Notes: generated by a model from the sequence alone, not told the origin. Counted from the first letter of the stretch, positions 27,069 through 38,724 are shown. The stretch is DNA of 64,000 bases from Cyanobium sp. AMD-g (GCF_024346395.1 NZ_JAGQCW010000001.1:124001-188000); one strand, 5' to 3'. Program-made: numbers and translations.

Positions 27069-28154
27069 ATGGCACTCGACACCCATCGTGAGGACCTGGA
27101 GGCCACCGCCCTGGCCCTGGCAAGGCCGGGCAGCGGTCTGCTGGCGGCCGATGAATCCACCGGAACGATGGGCAAACGCTTTGAAGCGATCGGTCTGGCC
27201 AACAACGAGGACAACCGCCGCGCCTACCGCACCCTGCTGGCCACCGCCCCCGGCCTCGGCGAGTCGATCAGCGGCGTGATCCTCTACGAGGAAACCTTCT
27301 ACCAGGAGGCGGCCCCCATCGCGGGCCAGCCGGGTGGATCGATCCTCGAGCTGTTCCAGGACCAGGGCCTTGTGGTGGGGATCAAACTGGATCTGGGCGT
27401 GGAGCCCCTGGCCGGCGGCCTGGCCGGCGAGACCTGGTGCACGGGCCTGCGGGGGCTGCGGGAACGGGCAGCCCGGGCCTACGCCCGCGGTGCCCGCTTC
27501 GCCAAATGGCGGGCGGTGCTGCGCATCAGCGCCGATGGCTGCCCCTCGGAGCTGTGCGTGCGCGAGAACGCCTGGGGCCTGGCCCGATACGCCCGCACGG
27601 CCCAGGAGGAGGGGCTGGTGCCGATCGTGGAGCCGGAGATCCTGATGGACGGTGACCACGACATCCTCACCACCGCGGCGGTGCAGGAGTGGGTGCTGCG
27701 CAGCGTCTACGAGGCCCTGGGCCAGAACGGGGTGTTTCTGGAGGGCACCCTGCTCAAGCCTTCGATGACCCTGCCCGGCGCCGACAGCTCCGAGCGCCCC
27801 AATCCCGAGCAGGTGGCTGCCTTCACCGTACGCACCCTGCGGCGCAGTGTTCCCCCCGCCGTGCCGGCGATCCTGTTCCTCTCCGGCGGCCTGGGCGAGG
27901 AGGAGGCCAGCGTGTTCCTTTCGGCGATTCACCATGCGGCCCCCGACGCTCCCTGGCACCTGGGTTTCTCCTACGGCCGCGCCCTGCAGCACTCGTGCCT
28001 CAGCCACTGGAAGGGGAGTGACACGGCGGCGGGTCAGGCGGCTCTGCTGGCCCGGGCCCGGGCCAATGGCGCGGCGGCTCGCGGGACCTACGTGGCCGGC
28101 TCCGAACCCTCCGATGACGCCGCCTCTCTGTTCGTGGCCAATTACAGCTATTGA
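27069..28154 (+). CDS. Fructose-bisphosphate aldolase, class I
   Basis: 361 residues starting MALDTHREDLEATALAL at the ATG at 27069 (ATG at 27054 also in frame). LLAADESTGTMGKRF at about 24-38, ARFAKWRAVLRI and GTLLKPSMTLPG are the class I signatures; Lys230 in LLKP is the Schiff-base residue. The enzyme cleaves and forms fructose-1,6-bisphosphate in glycolysis, gluconeogenesis and the Calvin cycle. Cyanobacteria often have both class I and class II forms; class II is not in this window. It is divergent from the exonuclease over 118 bases. Confidence 0.95.
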   Translation: MALDTHREDLEATALALARPGSGLLAADESTGTMGKRFEAIGLANNEDNRRAYRTLLATAPGLGESISGVILYEETFYQEAAPIAGQPGGSILELFQDQGLVVGIKLDLGVEPLAGGLAGETWCTGLRGLRERAARAYARGARFAKWRAVLRISADGCPSELCVRENAWGLARYARTAQEEGLVPIVEPEILMDGDHDILTTAAVQEWVLRSVYEALGQNGVFLEGTLLKPSMTLPGADSSERPNPEQVAAFTVRTLRRSVPPAVPAILFLSGGLGEEEASVFLSAIHHAAPDAPWHLGFSYGRALQHSCLSHWKGSDTAAGQAALLARARANGAAARGTYVAGSEPSDDAASLFVANYSY

Positions 28155-28169
28155 GCCAGGGGCCGTGCC

Positions 28170-29195
28170 TCAGGCACTCATCGCCAGCATGCGCTCGATC
28201 GGCACCAGGGCCCGCTGGCGGATCTGCTCATCAAGTTCGAGGGCCGGCGCCATGGTGTGCAGGCACTGCCACAGCTTCTCCAGTGTGTTCAGGCGCATGT
28301 AGGGACAGGCGTTGCAGCTGCAGCCGTCGGCTCCCGGGACTTCATAGAGGGTCTTGCCGGGGGAGCGGAGGCGCATCTGATGCAGGATGCCCGGCTCGGT
28401 GAGCACGATGAAGGAGGGGGCGGCACTGGTTTCGGTGCGCTGCAGGAGCTTGCTGGTGGAGCCGATGAAGTCGGCCAGATCCAGCAGATGCTGCTGACAC
28501 TCCGGATGGGCGATCACCTCGGCTTCGGGGTGTTCGAGGCGGAGCTGCAGCAGGGCCTGCTCGCTGAAGGTCTCGTGGACGATGCAGCTTCCCGGCCAGA
28601 GGGTCAGCTCCCGGCCGCTCTCGCGGGCGACCCAGCGGCCCAGGTTCTGGTCGGGGGCGAACAGGATCGGCCGGTCGGCCGGCAGCTGCTGCACCAGGTG
28701 CACGGCGTTGCTGCTGGTGCAGATCAGATCGCTCTGGGCCTTCACCGCGGCGGAACAATTGATGTAGCTCACCACGATGTGGTCCGGGTGGCGGCGGCGG
28801 AAGTCGGCGAAGGCGTCGGCCGGACAGGCATCGGCCAGGCTGCAACCGGCCTCAAGGTCGGGCAGCAGCACGGTCTTGCCCGGGTTGAGGATCTTGGCGG
28901 TCTCGGCCATGAAGTGAACGCCGCAGAAGACGATCACATCGGCTTCGGTGCTGGCCGCCCTGCGGGAGAGCTCGAGCGAATCACCGATGAAATCAGCGCA
29001 GTCCTGGATGGCGTCGTCCTGGTAGTAGTGGGCCAGGATGATGGCGTTGCGCTGCTTTTTCAGCGCCTCGATGGCGGCAGCCAGTTCGTGGCGAGGCGGA
29101 AACGGCCCGGTTCCTGCGGCGGTCGCAGCTGCAACATCGCCCTGTTGGCGGTCATGGTGGAGCGGTGCCTGGGTCAGCGTCTGCGTGAAGACCAA
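28170..29195 (-). CDS. nadA: Quinolinate synthase A
   Basis: 341 residues. The three 4Fe-4S cysteine segments are [30 protein letters not shown] and a late [33 protein letters not shown] near the start is the family opening. It condenses iminoaspartate with dihydroxyacetone phosphate to quinolinate for NAD synthesis. The only available start is the TTG at 29195, because an in-frame TAG lies three codons upstream. It is convergent with the aldolase and divergent from the next gene by 44 bases. Confidence 0.95.
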   Translation of the reverse strand: MVFTQTLTQAPLHHDRQQGDVAAATAAGTGPFPPRHELAAAIEALKKQRNAIILAHYYQDDAIQDCADFIGDSLELSRRAASTEADVIVFCGVHFMAETAKILNPGKTVLLPDLEAGCSLADACPADAFADFRRRHPDHIVVSYINCSAAVKAQSDLICTSSNAVHLVQQLPADRPILFAPDQNLGRWVARESGRELTLWPGSCIVHETFSEQALLQLRLEHPEAEVIAHPECQQHLLDLADFIGSTSKLLQRTETSAAPSFIVLTEPGILHQMRLRSPGKTLYEVPGADGCSCNACPYMRLNTLEKLWQCLHTMAPALELDEQIRQRALVPIERMLAMSA

Positions 29196-29239
29196 CCGAT
29201 GCCCCTACTCATGCACGATGATCCCACTCTAGGAAGCGG

Positions 29240-30124
29240 TTGGTATTGGCTGAGCTGAACATCGCCATCGCCGGGGATCTGCACGATCAGTGGGACCGCA
29301 GCGACCACGACGTGCTGGATCGGATCCGTCCGGATGCCCTGCTCCTGGTGGGTGATTTCAGCGACGGCAAAAGTCGTATCCCCGAACTGCTCGCCACCCT
29401 TGAGCTGCCGGTGGCCTGCGTGCTCGGCAACCACGATGCGGGCAAGGACGGCAGCGGTCGCACCCTGCGGCATCAGTTGGAGCTGCTGGGTGACCTCCAT
29501 TGCGGCTGGGGCCTCAGGGAGCTCCACCCCCCGGGTCTGGCCGTGGTGGGGGCCCGTCCCGGGACCGCCGGTGGCGGCTATCACCTCTCGAAGGCTGTCA
29601 GGGCCGTCTATGGGCCGGTGGGCCTGCAGGAGTCCGCCGAACGCATCAGCCGGGCGGCCCTGTCGGCCGATCCCCAGCTGCCGCTGGTGCTGCTGGCCCA
29701 TTCCGGCCCCAGTGGCCTGGGCACCCAGGTGGACGACCTCTGCGCCCGCGACTGGAAGGCCCCTGCCTGCGACTGGGGCGATCAGGATCTGGCCCTGGCG
29801 GTGGACCAGATTCGCCGCCGCCGACCCCTGCCGCTGGTGATCTTCGGACACATGCACCACGCCCTTTGCCACCACCAGGGGGAGAGGCTCAGCTTCCGCC
29901 GCGACGCCCAGGGCACCGCTTTCCTCAACACCGCCTCCGTGCCCCGTCACGGGGTGGATCAGCAGGGGCGGGCCCTGCGCCACTTCAGTTGGGTCGTGTT
30001 TGACGACAGCGGTGACCTGCGCCATATCAGCCACCGCTGGTACGGCATCGATGGCGCCCTCCACTACGAGCAGACCCTGTGGACGGCCTCCCTGCCGAAG
30101 GCAGGCGTGCTGAGTCCTTGCTGA
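29240..30124 (+). CDS. Metallophosphoesterase (TIGR04168-like)
   Basis: 294 residues from a TTG at 29240 with AGGAAG just upstream (a TTG two codons later is possible). The calcineurin-like motifs are all present: GDLHDQWD, VGDFSDG, LGNHD, LLAHSGP and FGHMHHAL. No signal peptide, so it is cytoplasmic. Substrate unknown. The overlap with the following GT-B-like gene (7 bases) suggests the two act in one pathway. Confidence 0.85.
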   Translation: MVLAELNIAIAGDLHDQWDRSDHDVLDRIRPDALLLVGDFSDGKSRIPELLATLELPVACVLGNHDAGKDGSGRTLRHQLELLGDLHCGWGLRELHPPGLAVVGARPGTAGGGYHLSKAVRAVYGPVGLQESAERISRAALSADPQLPLVLLAHSGPSGLGTQVDDLCARDWKAPACDWGDQDLALAVDQIRRRRPLPLVIFGHMHHALCHHQGERLSFRRDAQGTAFLNTASVPRHGVDQQGRALRHFSWVVFDDSGDLRHISHRWYGIDGALHYEQTLWTASLPKAGVLSPC

Positions 30125-31218
30125 TTCACGCCTGCATCAGCAGCCATGGCTTCGGCCACGGTTCCCGCACGGCGTCGGTGCTCTGTGAACTGGCTGCCCT
30201 GAAGCCTGACTGGCGTCTGGTGCTCTCCACCGCACTGCCCGAAGCATTCCTGCAGCTTTCCATGGGCGAGGTGCCCTTCGAGCACCGCCTCTGTCGCTGG
30301 GATGTGGGGGTGATCCAGGCGGATGCCCTGGGGGCTGACGCCGCCGCCACCCTGGCGGCGCTCCATGACCTGGAGCTGGATCTGCCCGAGCTGGTCGAGC
30401 GGGAGGCCCGTTGGCTGGAGGCCCAGCACCAGCCGATCCTGGTGCTCGGGGATGTGCCCCCGGCGGCGGCCCGGCTCGCCAAACGTCTGCAGGTGCCCCT
30501 GGTGTGGCTGGCCAGCTTCGGCTGGGACACGATCCACGCCCCCATGGGCCCCCCCTTCCAGCCCTTCGTCGAGCACCATCAGCAGCTTTACGCCCAGGGG
30601 GATCTGCTGCTCCGTTGCCCCCTCTCCCTGCCGATGGATTGGGGTCTGCCGGAGGTGATGTTGGGCCTGACGAGCTCCAGGCCCCGGCTTGATCTGGAGG
30701 GGCTGGCCCGGGAGCTGCACCTGCCGCCTGATCGGGAGCGGGTGGTGCTGGTGAGCTTCGGGGGCCTCGGCATGGCCATCGACCCGGCCCTGCTGGCCCG
30801 TTGGCCTGAGCACGTGTTCATCGGTCCGGAGCCGCTGCTGGCCACGGTGCCCAACGGCCGTTGTCTGCCGCCGGGGACGCGTCCCCTCGACCTGATGCCC
30901 CTGGCGGGACGGTTGATCACAAAGCCTGGCTACAGCAGCTTCTGTGAGGCCTTCAGCCAGGGGGTGGGCATCCACCTGGTGCACCGGAGCGGATTTGCAG
31001 AGGCGCCGGTGCTGGAGGAGGACCTGCGCAACCACGGCTGGCATCGGCTGCTGAGCCAGGAGGCCTTCCGCCTGGGCCATTGGCAGCTGGATCAGCCCCT
31101 GCAGCCCCCCCGGCACGGACCCCTGCCGCTCGATGGGGCTTCGACCGCCGCGCGGGCGATCGTTTCGCTGCTGGATGGACGATCAGCACTGCCTATGGGG
31201 TCTGGCTTCAGGATTTGA
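30118..31218 (+). CDS. GT-B-like glycosyltransferase-related protein
   Basis: 366 residues from the TTG at 30118, which overlaps the upstream stop; a GTG at 30079 is less likely. The opening LIHACISSHGFGHGSRTASVL is the glycine-rich HGxGHxxR loop seen at the start of MurG-like glycosyltransferases and of the N-terminal part of L-arabinokinases. A C-terminal nucleotide-sugar domain is suggested by VVLVSFGGLG and LITKPGYSSFCEAFSQGV. Donor and acceptor cannot be told. No membrane segments. Confidence 0.65.
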   Translation: MLIHACISSHGFGHGSRTASVLCELAALKPDWRLVLSTALPEAFLQLSMGEVPFEHRLCRWDVGVIQADALGADAAATLAALHDLELDLPELVEREARWLEAQHQPILVLGDVPPAAARLAKRLQVPLVWLASFGWDTIHAPMGPPFQPFVEHHQQLYAQGDLLLRCPLSLPMDWGLPEVMLGLTSSRPRLDLEGLARELHLPPDRERVVLVSFGGLGMAIDPALLARWPEHVFIGPEPLLATVPNGRCLPPGTRPLDLMPLAGRLITKPGYSSFCEAFSQGVGIHLVHRSGFAEAPVLEEDLRNHGWHRLLSQEAFRLGHWQLDQPLQPPRHGPLPLDGASTAARAIVSLLDGRSALPMGSGFRI

Positions 31219-31497
31219 TCATCTGTTCATCGACGTCGAAGAACTTCAGTGCCTGGCTGTAACTCGAATGCAAAGCGTCATTCTTGATACCAGTGGACAG
31301 TTGTTTGACCGTCACGTACACCGAATCGTTTCGGCACATTTATCGGCAAATTACCGCCAACTCCGGGTGTAAGGAATCACTATTCTTCGCCACGGGATCG
31401 CTGGTTCTTCCTGATGCCGTTCCCCAGAAGACCTGGTCACATCAAGCACATTCCGTCGGATTAATTCCGTTGTCCATCTAACGGATTTTTCCCCCAC
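31219..31497. other. 279-base AT-richer intergenic region
   Basis: This gap between the GT-B-like gene and the muramidase has visibly lower G+C than its neighbours. Several short open frames exist but none has a ribosome site or recognisable product. It contains a hairpin near its 3' end (annotated separately). No repeat or tRNA is seen. Confidence 0.5.
31466..31490 (+). terminator. Candidate Rho-independent terminator
   Basis: TCCGTT at 31466-31471 pairs with AACGGA at 31480-31485 around an 8-base loop and is followed directly by TTTTT at 31486-31490. It probably ends the phosphoesterase/GT-B transcript; it lies only eight bases before the muramidase start, so that gene would have to be initiated by read-through, or start further in (TTG at 31522). 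Confidence 0.45.
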
Positions 31498-32268
31498 TTG
31501 ATCCTTCTACGACCGTTTCTCTTGCCGAACCTTCAGCGCCGTCACCTTCTCCTCGCCTTTGCTGGCCTGAGCCTTGCGGGCCCAGCCAGTGCCTCGGAGG
31601 CCTCTCGCGCCTGGCAGCTGGGTCCTGAGGCCCGTGTGGCCCCCGCCAGGGTCGCGATGATGACGCCGCTGCCGGCCGCGCCACGGGTTTTCGCCATCAC
31701 CCCGGAGCGCCGGGCCCTGCTCAACACGATCCGCTACGCCGAAGGGACCTGGGCCAACGGCCAGGAGGTTGGTTACCGCATCCTCTTCGGCGGCAGCCTG
31801 TTCGATTCCCTCGACCGCCATCCCAACCGGGTGATGCGCACCGCCCGTTACGCCAGTGCGGCGGCAGGTGCCTACCAGTTCATGCCCTTCACCTGGGACA
31901 TGGTCACCCGCGCCATGGGCATCCCTGATTTCGGCCCCGAGTCCCAGGACCAGGCAGCCCTGTTTCTGGTGCAGCGCCGGGGCGCCCTGCACCTGGCCGA
32001 CCGTGGTGAGCTGAGCCCCGACCTGGCGGCCCGTCTGGCCCCGGAGTGGGCCTCCTTCCCAACCCTGGCCGGTCGCAGCTTCTATGGGCAACCCGTCAAG
32101 CGCCTCAACGACCTGCGCCGCTTCTACGAGCAGAACCTGGCCCAGCTGCGTGACGAAGCAGCCGCTGTCTGGGAAGACGTCGCCATTCGTCAGGTGCCTC
32201 CGGCCTGTACCGATGCCAGCCTTTCCTGCCAGCTGGAGAGGGTGGGCGGGCCTTCCACCGCCCCCTGA
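31498..32268 (+). CDS. Exported muramidase-like glycoside hydrolase (GH104 / lambda lysozyme-like)
   Basis: 256 residues from the TTG at 31498 (TTG at 31522 is an alternative). A signal peptide is clear: RRHLLLAFAGLSLAGPASASEA. The mature part has LLNTIRYAEGTWANGQEVGYRILFGGSLFDSL, in which the Glu of YAEGT is the likely catalytic acid, then HPNRVM and SAAAGAYQFMPFTWDM, the pattern of phage-lambda-type lysozymes/transglycosylases. It should cleave peptidoglycan in the periplasm. A late Cys pair is present. It may be of phage descent, though no phage genes surround it. Confidence 0.78.
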   Translation: MILLRPFLLPNLQRRHLLLAFAGLSLAGPASASEASRAWQLGPEARVAPARVAMMTPLPAAPRVFAITPERRALLNTIRYAEGTWANGQEVGYRILFGGSLFDSLDRHPNRVMRTARYASAAAGAYQFMPFTWDMVTRAMGIPDFGPESQDQAALFLVQRRGALHLADRGELSPDLAARLAPEWASFPTLAGRSFYGQPVKRLNDLRRFYEQNLAQLRDEAAAVWEDVAIRQVPPACTDASLSCQLERVGGPSTAP

Positions 32269-32296
32269 GCAGGATTCCCGAACCGGTCCGGGGCGT

Positions 32297-33196
32297 TCAG
32301 CCTTCGCCCTTGCCCTGCAGGCGTATACCGCCCAGGGTTTTCTGGGCGATCAGGTAGGCCACCACGGAAGCTCCAAGGAACCCCAACACGTTGCGCAGCA
32401 ACGGCAGCACGTCGTTGGTGCGGGTGATGATCGGCCCCATGCCCAGGGCCACGAACAGGATCACCCAGAGGGGAGAGAGCAGCAACACCCAAGTCCATTC
32501 GACCCGGCGCCCCTCCTGACGCGGGAAGGCGGCGAACCCCACGATCAGGCCCCCGAGGATCGACGTGCAGAGCGTGAGAATCCACTGTTCCTGGGGTAAG
32601 CCCGGCACCACCTGGCAACCCCCGATGGCCAGGCACCCCTTGACGGCATGGATGGCCGAAAGGATCGAGCCGTCCTCGCCGTGGTCACGGACGTAGAACT
32701 GGTTGCCGTAACGGGTCTGGAGTTCCACCCAGAAGGTGCGAGGCATCAGGGCGAACAGGGCTTCGCCCACGTTGAAGTTCAGCAAGTTGCCGCCCCTGGG
32801 ATCGGCAACCAGCAGCAGGCTGCGCTCGTCCAGGTCCCAGAAGCCCTTGACCGCCAGGCCCGGGGTGCGCTCGTACTGGGTCAGCACCCTGAGCTTCCAG
32901 CCGCTGGAGGCTTCGAAGCTCTCCAGTTCGGCCTCCAGTTCACCACGTTCACCGTCCGTGAGGGCCTTGGCCAGGTCGATCACCGGGGTTGGGTGATCGG
33001 GCAACAGCTGGGGATTGTCAGCGGCGTAGGCGGCAGCTCCCAGGCCCGGCAGCAGCCATGTCACCAGCACCAGGGTGAGGGTGGCCAGGCCGGCCGCCAG
33101 CCGCCGTCCGAGTCCACCGCGCCAGCCGCGTCCCCGGTGATCCCGTTGGGTTCCCGCCGCTGCCGTTGTGCCTGTCGCCATCGCTCGTGCTCCCAT
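32297..33196 (-). CDS. TPM-domain thylakoid protein, Psb32-like
   Basis: 299 residues. An export signal (LAAGLATLTLVLVTWLLPGLGAAAYAA, cut near residue 60) precedes the TPM domain: PTPVIDLAKALTDGERGELEAELESFEASSGWKLRVLTQ. Three membrane helices follow from about 205 to the end. TPM proteins in cyanobacteria and chloroplasts (Psb32, TLP18.3) support photosystem II repair in the thylakoid lumen; that role is inferred. Psb32 commonly has one C-terminal helix, so the three helices here are longer than usual. ATG at 33196 or 33181 could start it. Confidence 0.8.
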   Translation of the reverse strand: MGARAMATGTTAAAGTQRDHRGRGWRGGLGRRLAAGLATLTLVLVTWLLPGLGAAAYAADNPQLLPDHPTPVIDLAKALTDGERGELEAELESFEASSGWKLRVLTQYERTPGLAVKGFWDLDERSLLLVADPRGGNLLNFNVGEALFALMPRTFWVELQTRYGNQFYVRDHGEDGSILSAIHAVKGCLAIGGCQVVPGLPQEQWILTLCTSILGGLIVGFAAFPRQEGRRVEWTWVLLLSPLWVILFVALGMGPIITRTNDVLPLLRNVLGFLGASVVAYLIAQKTLGGIRLQGKGEG

Positions 33197-33231
33197 CGTT
33201 CAGCATTCTCACTGAGTCACCCTGACGCCGC

Positions 33232-34422
33232 GTGCAGACCCCCCTTCCAAGCCCCGCGCCGGTACCCGAATGGCTCGGCCAGCGGCTGAGGGCGGCGGGC
33301 GGTTCGGTGCCGTTCCACGCCTACATGGACTGGGTCCTGCATGATCCGGAGGTCGGCGCCTATGGCAGCGGCCGCCTGACCATCGGCCCCCGTGGGGACT
33401 TCGCCACCGCCCCCTCCCTCGGGGCTGACTTCGCCCAGCTGCTCGCCCCCCAGGTGGCCCAGTGGCTGGCCCTGTTGCCGGCGGAGGCCCCCCTGGCCCT
33501 GGTGGAGACCGGACCGGGTGAGGGACACCTGGCCCAGCAGTTGGCTGAGGCGCTCCACGCTGGCTGGCCCGAACTGGCCGGGCGCACCGAACTGGTGCTG
33601 GTGGAGCCGAATGCCGGCATGGCCGAGCGGCAGCGCCAGCGGCTCCGTGCCTGTCCGCTGGCGCTGCGCTGGATCGATTTCGATGCCTTGGCCAGCGCTC
33701 CACTGCGGGGTGTGGTGCTGGCCCATGAAGTGCTCGATGCCCTCGCCATCGAGCGGATCGAGCGCCAGGACGATCACTGGTGCCGCCAGCGCGTCGTTCT
33801 GCGCGGGGACAGCCTGAGCCTGGAGGCCGCCGAGCCCCTGGAAGGGCCTGTGCTCGAGCAGTTGGAAACCCTGGGCCTTCTCCCCCTTGATGGAAGCCGC
33901 CCTCAGGGCTGGAGCACGGAGCTCCATCCCGGACTGGAGCCCTGGCTGGCCGCCTGCGGCAAAGCGCTGAGCGAGGGATGGTTGCTGGTGATCGATTATG
34001 CCCACGAGTCCCGCCGCTATTACGCTCCCCAGCGCTCCAGCGGCACCTTGATGGCCTACCGGCGCCAGCAGGCCAGCGACAACCCCTTGCTGGAGCCTGG
34101 TCTGTGGGACCTGACGGCCCATCTCTGCCTCGAAAGCCTGGAGACGGCGGCCCTGGCCGCAGGCTGGCGGCCCCTCGGCGGCTGCCGCCAGGGGGAGGCC
34201 CTGCTGGCGCTGGGCTTGGCCAGCCGTCTGCATGCCCTTCAGCAGGAGCCGGGGTCTCGGCTGGCGGAGCTGTTGCAACGGCGGGAGTGCCTGTTGCGGC
34301 TGGTGGATCCCGCCGGGCTCGGTGACTTCCGCTGGTTGGCTTTCCACCGGGGTTCACCGGTGTCGGGTCAGGCTCCGCGTCCTGAGCCAGCTCCCCTGTT
34401 TCTGCGCCAGCCGACGCTCTGA
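33232..34422 (+). CDS. MidA/NDUFAF7-type SAM-dependent methyltransferase
   Basis: 396 residues from a GTG at 33232. The opening GSVPFHAYMDWVLHDPEVGAYG, then GDFATAPSLGADFAQLLAPQVAQW, VETGPGEGHLAQQL (SAM loop) and HEVLDALA are the family signature. Mitochondrial NDUFAF7 symmetrically dimethylates an Arg of the NDUFS2 subunit of complex I, so an NDH-1 related role is conceivable but unproven here. It is divergent from the Psb32-like gene by 35 bases. Confidence 0.88.
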   Translation: MQTPLPSPAPVPEWLGQRLRAAGGSVPFHAYMDWVLHDPEVGAYGSGRLTIGPRGDFATAPSLGADFAQLLAPQVAQWLALLPAEAPLALVETGPGEGHLAQQLAEALHAGWPELAGRTELVLVEPNAGMAERQRQRLRACPLALRWIDFDALASAPLRGVVLAHEVLDALAIERIERQDDHWCRQRVVLRGDSLSLEAAEPLEGPVLEQLETLGLLPLDGSRPQGWSTELHPGLEPWLAACGKALSEGWLLVIDYAHESRRYYAPQRSSGTLMAYRRQQASDNPLLEPGLWDLTAHLCLESLETAALAAGWRPLGGCRQGEALLALGLASRLHALQQEPGSRLAELLQRRECLLRLVDPAGLGDFRWLAFHRGSPVSGQAPRPEPAPLFLRQPTL

Positions 34423-34489
34423 TCGGCGGCCTTGCCGTTCCATCCCCGCATCAAGGTCCGAGCAACGGCGGCAGTGCCATGCAGGCGTC

Positions 34490-35578
34490 TCAGAACCACT
34501 CCGACTGGGCGTCCTCCTTGGGGTTCACTTTGGCGTGGGGGGTGGTGCGGCGGAACTCCATGGTGATGCTGCGCTTCTGCTCCCCGTCGGCGGCCAGAGC
34601 CTCGATCGGATAGAGCTGCTGGCCATCACGGAAGGGCACCTGGAGCCGGAAGGTGCCATCAGACGACAGGGGAATCTCCTCCCCGCCGATGGTCAGTCGG
34701 GCCGAAGGATCGGTGGCGCCGTACACAATCAGTTCGGCATCGGCCACCAGCCAGAAGGAGCGCTGGCGAGCGGCCACACCGCCGATGCCGGAACCGCTGC
34801 GGCCGGAGGCCCAGGGGCCTGCACCGGAAGCCGAGAAGTCGCCGCCGCCATACAGACCGGAAGCGGAATCGATCTCGTGAAACGCCTCCGACCCCCTTCC
34901 AAGGGGGCGCCAGGGGCTGGTGGCGCTCTGGTAAAGCCGTTCGTGCAGGTCGTTGACGATCTCCCTGGTCGGCGCAGGAGCGGACGTGCCGTCAACCGCA
35001 GGAGGCATGGAGAAAGCCACGAAGGGGTCGGGCACACTGATGGCCGGGCTGTCCAGAACGGGGACGTGCGCCGTGGCGGAGAACGCCAGGGAAATCCAGC
35101 CGCCGCTGCCTCCCTTACGGAAGCCGAGCTCCACCCTGTAGTCGCGACCGGACAGGGGCACCGGCAGGTACCACTCCGTGGCCTGGCTTTCGACCACCAC
35201 TTCCTGGAGGGTGTGGGGATGGGTGGAGCCGCCGTCGAGTCCGGTCACGTCAGCGACACGCAGGCAAAGCTGGGTGGCACCTTCCGCCTGGGCCCGGCTC
35301 CTGTCGGCCGGGTTGATCGACCAGCGCACCTGGGACCACTGGGGATCACGGGGCAGAAAGGCCACCCACGAGGCCTCTCCGCCGCCCCCGCTCGGAGCCG
35401 CCACGGCAGGGCTGGCGGGGAGTGGGGGCGCTGGCTCAGGGGAGGGATCCTGGGCGGGTGATGACTCCGGCCCGGCCAGCTCGTCCCGGCCGCCGAGCCC
35501 GATGGTCCTGGCCAGGGCGCCGAGTCGTCGCAGGGGCTGGCTCAGAAAGGTGGTGAACCGGCTGGGACGACTGCTCAT
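34490..35578 (-). CDS. DUF4912 domain protein
   Basis: 362 residues from the ATG at 35578. After a Pro/Ala-rich linker, SWVAFLPRDPQWSQVRWSINPADR starts the DUF4912 beta domain, followed by LCLRVADVTGLDGG and EWYLPVPLSGRDYRVELGF. The C-terminus contains FWLVADAELIVYGATDPSARLTIGGEEIPLSSDGTF, an Ig-like or carbohydrate-binding style repeat. No signal or membrane segment. The family is common in cyanobacteria and of unknown function. Confidence 0.8.
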   Translation of the reverse strand: MSSRPSRFTTFLSQPLRRLGALARTIGLGGRDELAGPESSPAQDPSPEPAPPLPASPAVAAPSGGGGEASWVAFLPRDPQWSQVRWSINPADRSRAQAEGATQLCLRVADVTGLDGGSTHPHTLQEVVVESQATEWYLPVPLSGRDYRVELGFRKGGSGGWISLAFSATAHVPVLDSPAISVPDPFVAFSMPPAVDGTSAPAPTREIVNDLHERLYQSATSPWRPLGRGSEAFHEIDSASGLYGGGDFSASGAGPWASGRSGSGIGGVAARQRSFWLVADAELIVYGATDPSARLTIGGEEIPLSSDGTFRLQVPFRDGQQLYPIEALAADGEQKRSITMEFRRTTPHAKVNPKEDAQSEWF

Positions 35579-35642
35579 GGGCCGTGAGGAATAAAAACCT
35601 TCCGGTGATGGTCTCCGATTCAGGGGGCCCGCGCCTTCCCTG

Positions 35643-36785
35643 TCAGCGAACAACCACGTTCGAAGCGGCGATCGCCAGGGCGGCTCGGATCGTGGCGGGA
35701 GCGACGTCGTCGCGGATCACGACCGATCCCACGCCGGTGGGCAGCACGAAGCGCACCTTCCCCTGACGCACCTTCTTGTCGGCCTGGAGGGACGTCAGCA
35801 CCGCTTCCGGATCGAGGGCCGGCCAGCCCATCGGCAGCCCAGCGGCCGCCACCAGCCGCCGCTGCCTGTCCTGATCGGCCTGGCCCCACAGACCCATCGC
35901 CACGGCGATGTCACCGGCGGCGACCATGCCCAGGCCCACCGCTTCCCCGTGCAGCCAGGTGCCGTAGCCGCTGAGGTTTTCCACCGCATGGCCGAGGGTG
36001 TGGCCGTAGTTGAGGATCGCCCGCAGGCCTCCTTCCCGTTCGTCGGCGGCCACCACCCGGGCCTTGGCGGCGGCGGAGCGCTCAAGCAGGCGTTGCAGCA
36101 ACTCGGGCCCGATGGCTTCGCGGCTGGCGAGGCCGCCCTGGGGATCCCGCTCGGCAGCCTGCTCCAGGTCGTTGAAGAGCTGCTCATCGCCGATGACGGC
36201 GTACTTGATCACCTCCGCCATGCCGGCGCGAAACTCTCGCTCCGGCAAGGTGACCAGCACCCGGGGGTCGATCAGCACCAGCTTTGGTTGGTGGAAGGCG
36301 CCGATCAGGTTCTTCCCCCCCGGGTGGTTCACCCCCGTCTTGCCGCCGATAGCGGCATCCACCATCGCCAGCAGGGTGGTGGGCACCTGCACCACGGCGA
36401 TGCCCCGCAGCCAGGTGGCGGCGGCGAAGCCGGCCATGTCGCCCACCACACCGCCCCCCAGGGCGACGATCAGGGAGCTCCGTTCCAGGCGGTGTGCAAA
36501 GGCGGCGTCGTGGATCGCCGCCACCGTGGCGGGGGTCTTGCGTTCTTCGCCGGCCTCCAGCACCACGGTCTGCACCACGAACCCGCTGGACTCAAGGCCC
36601 GTCAGCGCTTCAGCACCATGGAACCCCTGCACCTCCGGGTTGGTCACCACCAGCACCCGGGTACCGCTCTGGAAGCCACGCTCGATCAGAAAGGAACCCA
36701 GGCGGCCGAGCAGCCCCTCCCCGATCAGGATCGGATAGGGATCGGCGCTCAGGGACACCGTGATGGTGCGGTGGTCCTGCGGCAC
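35643..36785 (-). CDS. aroB: 3-dehydroquinate synthase
   Basis: 380 residues from a GTG at 36785. NAD-binding and active-site segments: [50 protein letters not shown] and [11 protein letters not shown], whose His residues bind zinc. It converts DAHP to 3-dehydroquinate, the second step of the shikimate route to aromatic amino acids and quinones. Length is normal. It lies 27 bases downstream of recQ on the same strand. Confidence 0.96.
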   Translation of the reverse strand: MPQDHRTITVSLSADPYPILIGEGLLGRLGSFLIERGFQSGTRVLVVTNPEVQGFHGAEALTGLESSGFVVQTVVLEAGEERKTPATVAAIHDAAFAHRLERSSLIVALGGGVVGDMAGFAAATWLRGIAVVQVPTTLLAMVDAAIGGKTGVNHPGGKNLIGAFHQPKLVLIDPRVLVTLPEREFRAGMAEVIKYAVIGDEQLFNDLEQAAERDPQGGLASREAIGPELLQRLLERSAAAKARVVAADEREGGLRAILNYGHTLGHAVENLSGYGTWLHGEAVGLGMVAAGDIAVAMGLWGQADQDRQRRLVAAAGLPMGWPALDPEAVLTSLQADKKVRQGKVRFVLPTGVGSVVIRDDVAPATIRAALAIAASNVVVR

Positions 36786-36812
36786 GGACGGGGTTTCAAG
36801 GGTGGGCTGAGG

Positions 36813-38642
<1,830 letters not shown>

Positions 38643-38724
38643 CGGGATGGCGGATCGAACGGCATCGGTGGCTTCCAGCCTGGCTGCCGATTGTGCAACG
38701 CCCCACGTCCGGCAGGATGCACCG

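Noticed and set aside
31219-31497. Short open frames in the AT-richer gap before the muramidase
   Set aside because: None has a ribosome site or protein-like composition, and the hairpin near the end suggests untranslated sequence.
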